The translations under genes and the position numbers were made by a program. Of a stretch of DNA of 64,000 bases, positions 42,319-51,166 are shown piece after piece. The number at the start of each line of letters is the position of its first letter. The first letter of the stretch is position 1. This stretch comes from Paludibacteraceae bacterium. Its GTDB lineage: Bacteria > Bacteroidota > Bacteroidia > Bacteroidales > Paludibacteraceae. The notes beneath the pieces were generated by a model, which made no database searches, was not told where the DNA came from, and saw only the letters and a program-made list of their open reading frames with translations. The stretch covers positions 1 to 64,000 of the forward strand of contig JAFZNG010000017.1 in assembly GCA_017551025.1 (NCBI GenBank). Reading direction: 5' to 3'.

Positions 42319-42901
42319 AAAACAGCATTTCTACGAGTTGCGGACGGAGCATCTCCTTGAAGTACGCGATAAACTCGTCGTCACCGAAGGCGAGTTTGTA
42401 CCCACCCTTCTGCGGCTGAATCGTGAAGTCGGTCTTGATACCCTTTACCTCGGCGATCGTAACGCCCTTGTCCAGCAGCGCCTTGGCATTGGCGGCAAAG
42501 TACTTGCGGAGTTCGTCTGCCTCCTTAGCCTCGATGAGCACCTCACCCTCCTTAGCCATTTGTTCGGCCAGTTTGAGGATCATGCTCTGCATAAACTTCT
42601 TGTCGGCCGTAGCAGCCTTTACGCTGTCCTGCGCGATGCGGTCGGCCAGCAGGTTGGTCACTTCGGTCTTAACAGCATTAACGCTCTGCTCGGCATACAG
42701 TTTTAGTTCGGCACGCGTCTTGCGATCCAGATCCTGGGCTTTCTGCTCAGCCTTAGCGACGATGTCTTGGGCTTTCTTGTCAGCCTCAGCAACGATAGCG
42801 GCAGCTTTCTCATTGGCCTTTGCCACGATCTGTTGTGCTTCGGCGTTACCTTTTTCTACGCCCTCTGCGTAGATCTTGTCGGTTAATTCAGATAAATTCA
42901 T
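42317..42901 (-). CDS. ntpE: V-type ATP synthase subunit E (peripheral stalk)
   Basis: The 194-residue protein begins with a long Ala/Lys/Glu-rich helix (KGNAEAQQIVAKANEKAAAIVAEADKKAQDIVAKAEQKAQD) typical of the E/G stalk, followed by a small globular C-terminal domain. It is the first V-ATPase gene in the operon. No separate G subunit is seen. Confidence 0.88.
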   Translation of the reverse strand: MNLSELTDKIYAEGVEKGNAEAQQIVAKANEKAAAIVAEADKKAQDIVAKAEQKAQDLDRKTRAELKLYAEQSVNAVKTEVTNLLADRIAQDSVKAATADKKFMQSMILKLAEQMAKEGEVLIEAKEADELRKYFAANAKALLDKGVTIAEVKGIKTDFTIQPQKGGYKLAFGDDEFIAYFKEMLRPQLVEMLF

Positions 42902-42934
42902 TGTATATATATTTTTTAGAATGTATTCGTTGGT

Positions 42935-43348
42935 TTACGGACGACGGTCATAGCCGGGCATGACGGCATCCATCATCGTTCGGAAGTTGCTTTCAAACTC
43001 AAACACCTCGCGCAAACGGTAGTAGTTTTGTGGGTCCTGGCAGTAACGATAGGCAAAAGTAAGGAACTTAGTACGGTTGTCGTCAAACGAGAAGACGCGT
43101 GCCATACGTGCCAAATCCTCGGTGCAGAAACGTCCGAGTACCACGCACAGTTCAGCTACTTCCAGTCGCTTGTCGTCGAACGATTGGTTCTCGAGCACTT
43201 GCATAGCCATGTTCATCTGTTCGCCGGTGGCGCACTCGATATGATGATGCGGTCCGCGTCCATCTTGCGGTCCGCGTCCGTGGTGGTGCTGCGCACTGAT
43301 CGTCAGGCTAACTAATCCACACAGGATAATACATGCGATTCGTCTCAT
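42935..43348 (-). CDS. DUF4476 secreted protein
   Basis: The 137-residue protein has a signal peptide (MRRIACIILCGLVSLTISAQ), a His/Gly-rich stretch (HHHGRGPQDGRGPHHH) that could bind metal, and a helical C-terminal domain with FDDKRLEVAELCVVLGRFCTEDLARMARVFSFDDNRTKFLTFAYRYCQD, the DUF4476 pattern. Function unknown. It stands 33 bp upstream of ntpE and 15 bp after the DUF2059 gene. Confidence 0.78.
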   Translation of the reverse strand: MRRIACIILCGLVSLTISAQHHHGRGPQDGRGPHHHIECATGEQMNMAMQVLENQSFDDKRLEVAELCVVLGRFCTEDLARMARVFSFDDNRTKFLTFAYRYCQDPQNYYRLREVFEFESNFRTMMDAVMPGYDRRP

Positions 43349-43363
43349 AGTATGCTATAAAAT

Positions 43364-44245
43364 TTATTGTCCTAATACTTGTAAGGTTTGGTTGAGCGGC
43401 GCTGCGTATTTCGGATAATGCACTTCCATCCACTCGGCCATCTTACGAATCAGCGCTATGCCGAGCGCCATCGGGTCACTTGCCATTTCTGCCACCGCCT
43501 CCATCGAGTGCTTGTAGGCCGGTTTACCCGTCAGTTCAGTGAGTAGATGCAGATCATCGATAGTCAGTGCATTTTGAAAGAGTGCAAGGAGCACCTTAGG
43601 CATGTTCTGGGTCGTATAACGGATGATTTCATCCACTTTGGTCTGCGGGTTGCTAATACCCGACTGACGCAACTGTTCGCCCAGGTTGTCGAATATCGAG
43701 CGATAGGCACGCATCAGTATCTCGTCAATGCCCGACTGACGATAAAACTGGTAGAAAGCGTCCGCATATTCCTTAGACACCTCATCGGCAATCTGCACAT
43801 TGCGTGCGGGCTTGTCCTGCATTATATTTTGGATGGCCTCCGAAAATTGACTAACAAAGAGCTGGTACTCCGAAGTTTGCTGCATATTGCTTACGATCTG
43901 CATGGAGCGCTGTTGCAGCCCCGCATACTTCGGGTCGGCGTATAGCGCAGCAAGTTCCTGTAGCTCTTGGAGGCTCACGTGACGACGAAAAGCCGGTTCG
44001 TATATCTCGGTGATGTCCGTCATTATTTGCGTAGTCATATACTCCGTAAACGCCTGAGCCGCCTGCGGGTCATCGGGGAACATCTGAGCTGTCATCGGTT
44101 GCAACATTTGGGTATATTGCGACATATCCACTACGCCGCTACCGTTCATATACTGCACCAAGGCATCGTGGTAGCTGTCTGCCAGCATCGGCAAACAGAG
44201 CATTACTGCCAAGACTACAGAAGAAATAAGCCGTTTCATACGCAT
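43364..44245 (-). CDS. DUF2059 family periplasmic protein
   Basis: The 293-residue protein has a signal peptide (MRMKRLISSVVLAVMLCLPMLA) and two related helical segments: EIYEPAFRRHVSLQELQELAALYADPKYAGLQQRSMQIV and ALTIDDLHLLTELTGKPAYKHSMEAVAEM. The pattern of a helix followed by L-x-x-L-xx-(Y/T)-x-(S/G)-P-xx matches DUF2059. Function unknown. It has its own promoter just upstream and probably heads the V-ATPase transcript. Confidence 0.78.
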   Translation of the reverse strand: MRMKRLISSVVLAVMLCLPMLADSYHDALVQYMNGSGVVDMSQYTQMLQPMTAQMFPDDPQAAQAFTEYMTTQIMTDITEIYEPAFRRHVSLQELQELAALYADPKYAGLQQRSMQIVSNMQQTSEYQLFVSQFSEAIQNIMQDKPARNVQIADEVSKEYADAFYQFYRQSGIDEILMRAYRSIFDNLGEQLRQSGISNPQTKVDEIIRYTTQNMPKVLLALFQNALTIDDLHLLTELTGKPAYKHSMEAVAEMASDPMALGIALIRKMAEWMEVHYPKYAAPLNQTLQVLGQ

Positions 44246-44274
44246 ATCAAATTATAGTTTTCAAAATCGGGTGC

Positions 44275-44305
44275 AAAGTTACAAAAAAAAAATGACATAC
44301 ACAAG
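44275..44305 (-). promoter_or_regulatory. Promoter of DUF2059/DUF4476/V-ATPase operon
   Basis: On the minus strand TTG lies at 44305-44303 and TAACTTTG at 44282-44275, spaced by 20 bases with the extended form TTGTGTATGT. The TTG overlaps the loop of a CATACAC/GTGTATG hairpin at 44297-44314. Confidence 0.72.
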
Positions 44306-44343
44306 AGTGTATGCCACTTTTTTGATTTTTTATCCGACAGCGG
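44281..44343 (-). repeat. 63-bp direct repeat, copy 1 (promoter/terminator unit)
   Basis: Identical base for base to 46702-46764. It contains a hairpin (CATACAC AAGA GTGTATG on the plus strand) followed on the minus strand by ten T residues, which can end the TonB-receptor transcript, and the -33 element of the next promoter. Confidence 0.85.
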
Positions 44344-44372
44344 CGTGCGGAAGGCGGTTTTGATGTAATTCT

Positions 44373-46664
44373 TTACAATTTCAACGCCAGTCCAACGAAA
44401 TAGGTGCGAGGTTGCGTCGGGCCGTAGATATAATTGGCATCGCGGTTCGGTCCCTGATCCAAGTCACGCTGGAAATGGTCCAACACGTTCTTTACACCGC
44501 CACTGATCTCCAGGCAATATTGCTTATGCAGATGAATGTCGTATGCCAAGCGGATACTCAGATCCCAGAAAGCCTGCGTGACAGTTTCTTCATCTTGCGC
44601 TACGAATCCTGCCATGTGCGGCACGAGCATCGAACCGGTTGCCTTGCCGTTAAGGGAGATCGTGAAGTCACGAATCGGTTGAATGTCCAAGAGGAAGTAG
44701 CCATAGTTATCCGGCGTGCGCAACATACGACGCTGCGGAGCCACGGTTTCGCTCCATGCCTGCGGTGTCAGATAGCGGCTCTGCTGATAGGTATATCCGG
44801 CGGAAAGGCTAATGGCGAATGGCGAACGGCTAAAGGCTACTTTTCCTTCGAGGTTTAGTCCTCCGACCCAAGCGCCATCGGCATTGGTACGCGTCATGAG
44901 CAGGTTACCGGCCGCATCGTGTCCTTCTTCGCGGAGGAAGAATACGTCTTTCAGATAGGTATAAAAACCTTCTGCGGTGAGGTTTACTTCCCAGTTACCA
45001 AACCGCTTGTACCAATCCGCACTGAGTGTTGCACTATGCGAGTACTCGGGACGCAGGTTCGGATCGAGCGAGATGAGCGACACTTGTCCACCTACCGCCG
45101 CTACGTGCAGGTCTTCATCATAGGCTTGCGGCGCACGGTAACCGCTACTGTATCCGGCGCGTAAGACCAAGCCATTTATCGGCGTGTAACGCACCGTGGC
45201 TCGTGGGTTGCAGACGGGTTTGGTGAGGAGATTATGTTTCTCCAGACGCGCTCCGATGAGCACACTCCACTGTTCGTTTTTCCATTCGTTCTGTGCGTAT
45301 GCGCCAATGATATGCACGTCCTGCTGGATATTTCGGTTATAGCCCACCATTTGGTCGCGCAAGCCGTTATAGGTATATTCCGCTCCGACACTCAAATCAC
45401 CGTTCATCCGTCCACAAGGGTACGAGAAACGGTATTGCAGTCCGGTGTTGGAGGTAAGGTCGCGACTGTTGCCATAGGCATTTGGGTCTTTACCGGCACC
45501 GAAATAACTCTCGCGACCGATATGCTGAATAGCCGAATAAGCCGACACAAAATGGCGGTTATCCACGGAGAACCAATCGAACGCCAATGAACCGGCATCG
45601 ATGTTATGACGCAGTTGCTCGGCGATATTCGCTTCATGAGGCGGCTGGTTAAAGAGGTCACCACCACGACGGAAATCCGTCGTATGGTGATACTCCGCAG
45701 TGATCTTACTGTAGTTACTGGTCTTGAAGAACACGCGTGCACCTGCCGTTGTGGAGCGCAACTGTGGCACTTCCGTATAACCGTCTGCATCTCGGTCGTA
45801 CGGACTGCGGGTACGGTGGGAAGCGAACAAGTACGCACCAATCTTGCGGTTCTCGGTCATGACGGATGCGTTGAGTTCGGTATTGATATCATAGGCGCCG
45901 CGTTCGTTCACGCCACTCGTGTTGGCGATATTCACAAAGTTGCGTACCGGCTCTTTGGTGATGATATTCACCACGCCGGCGATCGCATTCGCGCCGTACA
46001 TCGCACTACCACCGCCTCGTACTACTTCGATGCGGTCTATCATCGCCGCAGGCACTTGTTCGAGACCATAGACCGATGCCAGCGAAGAGAAAACAGGACG
46101 GCTATCCATCAAAATCTGGCTGTATTGTCCTTGCAGGCCGTTGATACGAATCTCCGTCTTACCGCAGTTACCGCAGGTATTATCCACCCGCAGACCCGGC
46201 TGAAAATTCAACACGTCTGCCACGCACGCTACCGCCGTGGTCTCAAACAGTTTCGGCGAGAGCACATTAACAATGGTGGCCGCTTCCTGCCGTTTGGTGG
46301 CATAGCGGTTAGCTGTCACGACCACGGTGTTCAGTTGCTGCGGCACCTCGTGAATCGCCACTTTCAACTCCGTGGTTACATTCTCCTTGATAACCACCGG
46401 TAGTTCTTCCGTTTCGTACCCTACATACGAGACGACAATGACCTGTTTGCCGACCGGCAGGTTCTTCAGGAAATAGTGTCCCGACTCATCGGTCACGGTG
46501 CCTATGTTGGTCCCTTTTAGTTGCACATTGACGTATGGCAAGTGCTCACCCGTTTTTTCATCCAAAACGTGTCCTACCAAGTGCGCATCCGTCACTTCCT
46601 GTGACCATGCACCCATGCATGCGCATATCCCTAATAAAATGACAAATATCCTTCTTTGCTTCAT
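44373..46664 (-). CDS. TonB-dependent outer-membrane receptor
   Basis: The 763-residue protein has a signal peptide (MKQRRIFVILLGICACMGAWSQ), an N-terminal carboxypeptidase-regulatory-like domain (LVGHVLDEKTGEHLPYVNVQLKGT), a TonB-box-to-plug region (LNTVVVTANRYATKRQEAATIVNVLS), a plug with DNTCGNCGKTEIRINGL, and a 22-strand-type barrel ending YFVGLALKL. The Cys-containing plug is common in cobalamin-, haem- or metal-related receptors of this phylum, but the substrate is not fixed. No SusD partner is present. A four-unit heptad repeat lies within the barrel coding region (44808). Confidence 0.92.
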   Translation of the reverse strand: MKQRRIFVILLGICACMGAWSQEVTDAHLVGHVLDEKTGEHLPYVNVQLKGTNIGTVTDESGHYFLKNLPVGKQVIVVSYVGYETEELPVVIKENVTTELKVAIHEVPQQLNTVVVTANRYATKRQEAATIVNVLSPKLFETTAVACVADVLNFQPGLRVDNTCGNCGKTEIRINGLQGQYSQILMDSRPVFSSLASVYGLEQVPAAMIDRIEVVRGGGSAMYGANAIAGVVNIITKEPVRNFVNIANTSGVNERGAYDINTELNASVMTENRKIGAYLFASHRTRSPYDRDADGYTEVPQLRSTTAGARVFFKTSNYSKITAEYHHTTDFRRGGDLFNQPPHEANIAEQLRHNIDAGSLAFDWFSVDNRHFVSAYSAIQHIGRESYFGAGKDPNAYGNSRDLTSNTGLQYRFSYPCGRMNGDLSVGAEYTYNGLRDQMVGYNRNIQQDVHIIGAYAQNEWKNEQWSVLIGARLEKHNLLTKPVCNPRATVRYTPINGLVLRAGYSSGYRAPQAYDEDLHVAAVGGQVSLISLDPNLRPEYSHSATLSADWYKRFGNWEVNLTAEGFYTYLKDVFFLREEGHDAAGNLLMTRTNADGAWVGGLNLEGKVAFSRSPFAISLSAGYTYQQSRYLTPQAWSETVAPQRRMLRTPDNYGYFLLDIQPIRDFTISLNGKATGSMLVPHMAGFVAQDEETVTQAFWDLSIRLAYDIHLHKQYCLEISGGVKNVLDHFQRDLDQGPNRDANYIYGPTQPRTYFVGLALKL
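44808..44838. repeat. In-frame heptad repeat within the TonB receptor gene
   Basis: Plus-strand units are GGCTAAT, GGCGAAT, GGCGAAC, GGCTAAA and GG. They encode part of a barrel strand (FSRSPFAISLS) without breaking the frame, and belong to the same sequence family as the intergenic repeat at 38477. Confidence 0.7.
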
Positions 46665-46695
46665 TATTTAATTCTCGATTCGTTCAAAACGGGCG

Positions 46696-46726
46696 CAAAA
46701 TTACAAAAAAAAAATGACATACACAA
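46696..46726 (-). promoter_or_regulatory. Promoter of the TonB-dependent receptor gene
   Basis: TTG at 46726-46724 and TAATTTTG at 46703-46696 on the minus strand, 20 bases apart. The -33 region is the copy-2 version of the 63-bp repeat. Confidence 0.68.
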
Positions 46727-46764
46727 GAGTGTATGCCACTTTTTTGATTTTTTATCCGACAGCG
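46702..46764 (-). repeat. 63-bp direct repeat, copy 2
   Basis: Identical to 44281-44343, in the same direction, 2.4 kb apart and flanking exactly one gene, the TonB receptor. The rest of the 227-bp spacer 46665-46891 shows no gene. Confidence 0.85.
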
Positions 46765-46891
46765 AATGGATTTTGGCGGAACTTTTCATAGACAAGGTTA
46801 AAATCACGGGATATATACAAATATGTATATATAGGTATTGGTGGGATACGGTATTGACCCGATGAACTCAGGTAGTTGGTTTGGCGAAGCA

Positions 46892-48307
46892 TCACATACC
46901 TATCAGGCCAGGGATACGGCGGAGGGGCGTGGAGAGTTTGCCCTTGTTCTGCAGCGGCGTAGTGCCGGTAAGATTGATAGACGCACCGTTGCGGGCATGG
47001 CCCGTGAGCGTCCACCCCTCGTCGGTAATAGTCATCTGGCCGTCAGCAATGAGCCACTGGCATGCGGGAACCAAGTACCCCTGATCGTAATACGACTTAG
47101 AGGTGAAGTAGAACGTGCTGCCACCAATCTCGAAAGTCTCGTCATTACGATAACCTGCCATGATCGTACCGGGTTCTTCGCTGAGCGCCACGGGGAAGGT
47201 ACCTGTAGGCAGTGCCGCCGAAGCATTATACGGCGCAAGCAAATAGATAACACCATAGGGGACGCAGGTAGTATTATTGACATTGACCGTCTCGGAGGAG
47301 CTGCTCAGATAGATCGCCCAATAGGTAATACCGTACTGCTGATACTGGGCATAAAGGGCCTGCGCCTGGTCGATAGACTCGCTACGGTTGCCGGAGAAAT
47401 CCGATGGTCCGGACACGGCATCGGGTTCGGGATAGTAGTCGGGCACAGGTACGGGCGTAATACCGCCGTGGAGCAGGTCTGCCCCACCCTTCGAACCGCT
47501 AACCACAGGGCGCTGCTCGGCCTGGACAACAGGCTTGAAGGCTTCGCTGAGGAACGCGACGACCATACAGTTGTCGGCATTCCAGTTTTGGTTTAAGGTA
47601 AGCGTATAATCCGCTTCGTACTGATGATTGGCATTGACTGTCACCGCATCGCCCTTAGCCGCCGAGAGGAAAGCCCGCACGGCATTGGTATGACGAAACT
47701 CCTGCCAGCCCTCGAAGGTATTGTAGTAATCGGCTTGGGTATCGATCATACCGGACTCTTTGATTAGCACGGTCAGTTGCAAGTCGGGATAATCGTCGCG
47801 GCAGAGCAAACCGGAGACATGCACCTTCAGTTCACGCGAGGCGGCATCGTAGGTATTACGAATCGTCACGGATGCGTAGGTCGTCTCTTCGAGTTGGGAT
47901 TTGCTGACCGAAGGCAGGTAACCCGGATGGAAGATAATCTTGGTGCCGGCATCGGATTTGATCTTAGCACGATTGATACACATACTCGGTGCACCGTTGA
48001 CGCCGAGAGCACTAGTGACTGTCTTACTGCCGTTTACGGTGAAATGATCGGCCGCGTAACCATAGTGGTGAAGGACGAGCACGTAATTGGTGTCGTTTGC
48101 CACAAACTCATGGATACAATCCATACCATAGGGACAATAACCGCATCCCTGACCGGTGAACTCCTCGATAAGATGCTTCTTTGGAAACGACTCGGGGATA
48201 ACAGGAGTCTCGGGTTCGGGTTGTGGTTCGGGCTTAGGCTCGCAGGACGAAAGAGCCAAGAGCAAAGAGCTAAGCGCTAAGAGCGCGAAAAGACGAAAGG
48301 TTTTCAT
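46892..48307 (-). CDS. Omp28-related outer-membrane lipoprotein with CxxC
   Basis: The 471-residue lipoprotein (signal MKTFRLFALLALSSLLLALS, lipid Cys22) has a thioredoxin-fold Omp28 domain: HLIEEFTGQGCGYCPYGMD with C55-x-x-C58, followed by a beta-rich C-terminal part. Omp28 of Porphyromonas gingivalis is a surface adhesin-like antigen. The hydrophobic signal core is encoded by five heptad units (48252-48286). It is the last gene of the TlpA/DUF6029 cluster. Confidence 0.82.
   Translation of the reverse strand: MKTFRLFALLALSSLLLALSSCEPKPEPQPEPETPVIPESFPKKHLIEEFTGQGCGYCPYGMDCIHEFVANDTNYVLVLHHYGYAADHFTVNGSKTVTSALGVNGAPSMCINRAKIKSDAGTKIIFHPGYLPSVSKSQLEETTYASVTIRNTYDAASRELKVHVSGLLCRDDYPDLQLTVLIKESGMIDTQADYYNTFEGWQEFRHTNAVRAFLSAAKGDAVTVNANHQYEADYTLTLNQNWNADNCMVVAFLSEAFKPVVQAEQRPVVSGSKGGADLLHGGITPVPVPDYYPEPDAVSGPSDFSGNRSESIDQAQALYAQYQQYGITYWAIYLSSSSETVNVNNTTCVPYGVIYLLAPYNASAALPTGTFPVALSEEPGTIMAGYRNDETFEIGGSTFYFTSKSYYDQGYLVPACQWLIADGQMTITDEGWTLTGHARNGASINLTGTTPLQNKGKLSTPLRRIPGLIGM
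48252..48286. repeat. Heptad tandem repeat encoding a lipoprotein signal peptide
   Basis: Plus-strand units are AGAGCCA, AGAGCAA, AGAGCTA, AGCGCTA and AGAGCGC. In the minus-strand reading frame they encode most of the hydrophobic core ALLALSSLLLALS. Confidence 0.8.
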
Positions 48308-48309
48308 AA

Positions 48310-48846
48310 TTATAAATGGTATATAGTGTTTTCGGTAAGGATATAGATAATACCGTTGCGGAGGATTTTCTGCACGGTGACGGGTGACGGGTTACCGGTG
48401 ACGGGAAGCAGGCCTTCGGTCGAATAGAAATAGCGCACGCGTACTTGGCGGCTTTCGGTACCGTCGGAGAAGGTATAGGTGATTTGCACGTCGGAGTTTG
48501 CCATCGGCATATAATGGGCATACCACGTAGCCACACCGTTCGGGCTGAAGGCTAACTGTTCGGCTGTCTCGCCATTACCGGCAGTACACTGACCGGCACA
48601 ACAGAACTCATCCGTCACGCCAGCTACCGAACGGGTGATCGTGACGCTGAGCGGTGCGGTAGCAATCAACTGACCGTTGAGCGCCATGAGTTGCTCGCCC
48701 ATGAGCGGGTCTTCCTCAGCCTCGGTAATCGTGATGTCCAGTCCGGCTTCCGGCACGTCGCCGTAGCCGTTTACGCTGACCAGCAATGCCTTGGCATTAA
48801 GGCTTACCAGGCATAGTAGCAGGAGTAGTAATCCATTTCGTTTCAT
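48310..48846 (-). CDS. Small secreted protein with conserved C-terminal tail
   Basis: From the ATG at 48846 the protein is 178 residues with a signal peptide (MKRNGLLLLLLCLVSLNAKA). The mature part is beta-rich, with a Cys cluster (DEFCCAGQCTAGNG), and ends VQKILRNGIIYILTENTIYHL. That end resembles the tail of the secreted protein at 60468 (RKVMRDGQLIIIKDGKEY). Four heptads (48377-48404) encode part of the C-terminal region. The longer frame from 49026 reads the neighbouring gene out of phase. It overlaps that gene by 50 bp. Function unknown. Confidence 0.68.
   Translation of the reverse strand: MKRNGLLLLLLCLVSLNAKALLVSVNGYGDVPEAGLDITITEAEEDPLMGEQLMALNGQLIATAPLSVTITRSVAGVTDEFCCAGQCTAGNGETAEQLAFSPNGVATWYAHYMPMANSDVQITYTFSDGTESRQVRVRYFYSTEGLLPVTGNPSPVTVQKILRNGIIYILTENTIYHL
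48377..48404. repeat. In-frame heptad repeat in the small secreted protein gene
   Basis: Plus-strand units are GTGACGG, GTGACGG, GTTACCG and GTGACGG, encoding LPVTGNPSPVT on the minus strand. Confidence 0.75.
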
Positions 48847-49504
48847 ATGCATTGAGTATATGGTTGTCAATAGAATCAGAGAATACAGTGACGACGGAGC
48901 AATGCGCGGGATCGCAGGCCGCCGGTAGCGCCGTAAAAGGCAACGGAGAAATAGCACGCAGCACATGGCGATGGTAGTAGGCGGTATTGACCGAACCGTC
49001 GGGCATCGCCTGCACACCAAGCACACTATCCTCGACGAGCCAGTAGCTGGTGTATGGTGTAGCGTGTAGGGTGTAGGGTGTAGCGTGTAGGGTAAGCAAT
49101 TGAGAGGCCCATACGGAGGGATCGAGGAAATAGTCGTTGTCGGTGGGTAGGAAGTCGATATTCCCCGTAGGGAAAGGCGTCTGTGCCGTGCCGCCCATAA
49201 GCTGATAGATACTATCCGCCTCCGGACAAGTATAGTCGTACTTGCCCTGGGTAAAAGGATTGGAGGCAGGATGCATCGCTACAACGATGAGTCGCTCGCC
49301 GTAGAACAGGCTGAGATCATTGGCTATCTCGGCGGCCGCCGGACAGTTGACACAGCGGAACCCCGTGAACTCGATGAGCACATGGCAGCGCGTAGAGTCC
49401 GTGACGGGCGGCTGAATAGGTATCAGTCGGTCCTGCTCGGGGATCAGCTCACAAGCACTAAGCAAGGCCATCAGGCAGGCTATGTAGAGTATTCTAGTCT
49501 TCAT
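48797..49504 (-). CDS. Lipoprotein with thioredoxin-like Omp28-type domain
   Basis: The 235-residue lipoprotein (lipobox LLSAC, Cys18) carries HVLIEFTGFRCVNCPAAAEIANDLSLFYGERLIVVAMHP, with C51-x-x-C54 in the same position as in the larger Omp28-like protein. It is a shorter paralogue. A heptad array encodes two copies of the seven-residue peptide LHATPYT in a loop at 49049-49094. It ends 10 bp after the DUF6029 gene start region and overlaps the next gene. Confidence 0.78.
   Translation of the reverse strand: MKTRILYIACLMALLSACELIPEQDRLIPIQPPVTDSTRCHVLIEFTGFRCVNCPAAAEIANDLSLFYGERLIVVAMHPASNPFTQGKYDYTCPEADSIYQLMGGTAQTPFPTGNIDFLPTDNDYFLDPSVWASQLLTLHATPYTLHATPYTSYWLVEDSVLGVQAMPDGSVNTAYYHRHVLRAISPLPFTALPAACDPAHCSVVTVFSDSIDNHILNAYETKWITTPATMPGKP
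49049..49094. repeat. In-frame heptad repeat encoding LHATPYT twice
   Basis: Plus-strand units GTGTATG, GTGTAGC, GTGTAGG, GTGTAGG, GTGTAGC and GTGTAGG. Because 7 bp times 3 equals 21 bp, the array yields a seven-residue peptide repeat. Confidence 0.85.
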
Positions 49505-49513
49505 ATCCGGGTC

Positions 49514-51166
49514 TTACCATGAGAATTCATATTGTAGCGTCAATCCCTCCTGGCGCGGCACGTAACGGCATATACCGCCGGAGCAATGGAAGCCCTCGCG
49601 TATCTTACCGTAACCGAGCGAGAGCCGGTGGGCACCGTGGGTATAGGTGGCATTGGCGGCATAGAAATGTTCGTACACCGCATCGGGTCCATACCCGATA
49701 TTATAGGTCCATTCGCCGCTAAGCGTGAGGCACTGATAGAGGTTGAGTTCGTAGAGTGCAAAGAGCCATTGTCCCTCGTGATGAGGGGTGTAGAGGTAGT
49801 GGAGTTCACCGCGCATCGCTACATGGTCGTTCACCTGAAAGCGCGTATCCAGTACGGCGATACCTGAGCGCACGAGTCCGCCATGACCTTCGGTGACGGT
49901 GAGGTTGGTGGTCTGGTACATGAGCAAGGCATTGAGCCACCAGCGCTTGGCAAGCCGTTTGTTAAGTTCGAGATTAACGTCCGTATAGTACTCACCGTCG
50001 GCGGCGGTATTGATACGCCAGGAGCCCTCAGAGGCCAGTCCGCGAATATGCGAGGCCGAGAGTCGGAGCGTCGTGCCGTAGCGTCCGCCCATACGGGTGC
50101 GGCGTGGCCAGGTATAGCGCAACTCCGTCTGGAATGCAAACTCGCCGGAGATATACTGGGTCGCATACGGATAAAGGGCCGGCAAGGCGTAGGTATGCTG
50201 CTGGGCAAAGACGGGCATATGATTGAGTCGGCCGGAGAGGCCGTTGAGTTGACGGTCGGCGCGGAAAGACATATTATCCGAGCGCTTCATCTGGGCCAGG
50301 AACGAAAGACCTTTTTGGGAATAACTGAGCGAAGCGATCAGTGCCTCGCCCGGGCGATAGGAGTAGTTATTCTCCAGCCCCGGGTCGTTGGCCTTATAGA
50401 CATACTCCGCCATAAGGTTCCAGCCACGCATCCCCCACGCTACGCGTACGGCACCCGCACCTACCCATCCGGGCAGACGGTAGCGATAGAGTTGACCATT
50501 GAGGACGGTTGCGATAGAGTCGTCCTGCTGGTAGCGGCTCAGAAAACTGCCGCCCACCGAAAGGTGGATATCCCGCTCGCGCATGCGGGCGGACCATTCT
50601 TCTATATCCAGGTCGAGATCAGCACCCAATGCAGCATCGCGGCTGTAGTTAAAGCCAAAAGCACGATCGCGATAGCAGTTCCAGTAGCGGCGTTGCTTAC
50701 CGCCGAGCATGGTGAGTTGGATGCCACGATAAGGACGCAGGTCGAGTTTTGCCCCACGAAGCGCACCGTCGATACCCAGCGAACGATCTTCGTAGAGATT
50801 GAGCACCAAGCCCGAACCAAATTGGCCATATACATCGCCCACCGTAATATCGCCCCAACGGAAGGAGGCCTCGAGACTCAAATGGCTGATACCGTGCCCC
50901 TTTATGCCGTCCTCGTAACCCGGTAAAGGCCATTGGGTCAATTCGGCACGCGTCGATGCCCGGAGCGACTGGAAACCGATGGAATTAGAATCGTTATGAT
51001 AATGCACCGACAGATCAAGGTAGGAATTGCTACCGTAGTACCACTTGGGCTTCCACTCCAGCAAACCGTCATGCTGGAGCGCACCGCTCACGTAGGTCGT
51101 ATCATTGGCAAATAGCGCCAGACAACAGAGCAGACTAACGCAGATATTTACGCAGCGTACGTTCAT
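49514..51166 (-). CDS. DUF6029-like outer-membrane protein
   Basis: From the ATG at 51166 the product is 550 residues with signal MNVRCVNICVSLLCCLALFA. The rest shows strand-like alternation throughout (ISHLSLEASFRWGDITVGDVYGQFGSGLVLNLYEDRSLGIDG, WNLMAEYVYKAND, LTLQYEFSW at the end), a barrel of many strands. GDVYGQFGSGL and RSLGIDGALRGAKL are features I associate with DUF6029. Its start overlaps the tlpA-like gene by 32 bp. With TlpA and two Omp28-type lipoproteins it forms a set of unknown joint role. Confidence 0.72.
   Translation of the reverse strand: MNVRCVNICVSLLCCLALFANDTTYVSGALQHDGLLEWKPKWYYGSNSYLDLSVHYHNDSNSIGFQSLRASTRAELTQWPLPGYEDGIKGHGISHLSLEASFRWGDITVGDVYGQFGSGLVLNLYEDRSLGIDGALRGAKLDLRPYRGIQLTMLGGKQRRYWNCYRDRAFGFNYSRDAALGADLDLDIEEWSARMRERDIHLSVGGSFLSRYQQDDSIATVLNGQLYRYRLPGWVGAGAVRVAWGMRGWNLMAEYVYKANDPGLENNYSYRPGEALIASLSYSQKGLSFLAQMKRSDNMSFRADRQLNGLSGRLNHMPVFAQQHTYALPALYPYATQYISGEFAFQTELRYTWPRRTRMGGRYGTTLRLSASHIRGLASEGSWRINTAADGEYYTDVNLELNKRLAKRWWLNALLMYQTTNLTVTEGHGGLVRSGIAVLDTRFQVNDHVAMRGELHYLYTPHHEGQWLFALYELNLYQCLTLSGEWTYNIGYGPDAVYEHFYAANATYTHGAHRLSLGYGKIREGFHCSGGICRYVPRQEGLTLQYEFSW

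Noticed and set aside
44281..46764. Insertion sequence or composite transposon around the TonB receptor
   Set aside because: The 63-bp repeats are direct, contain promoter and terminator parts, and no transposase is present.
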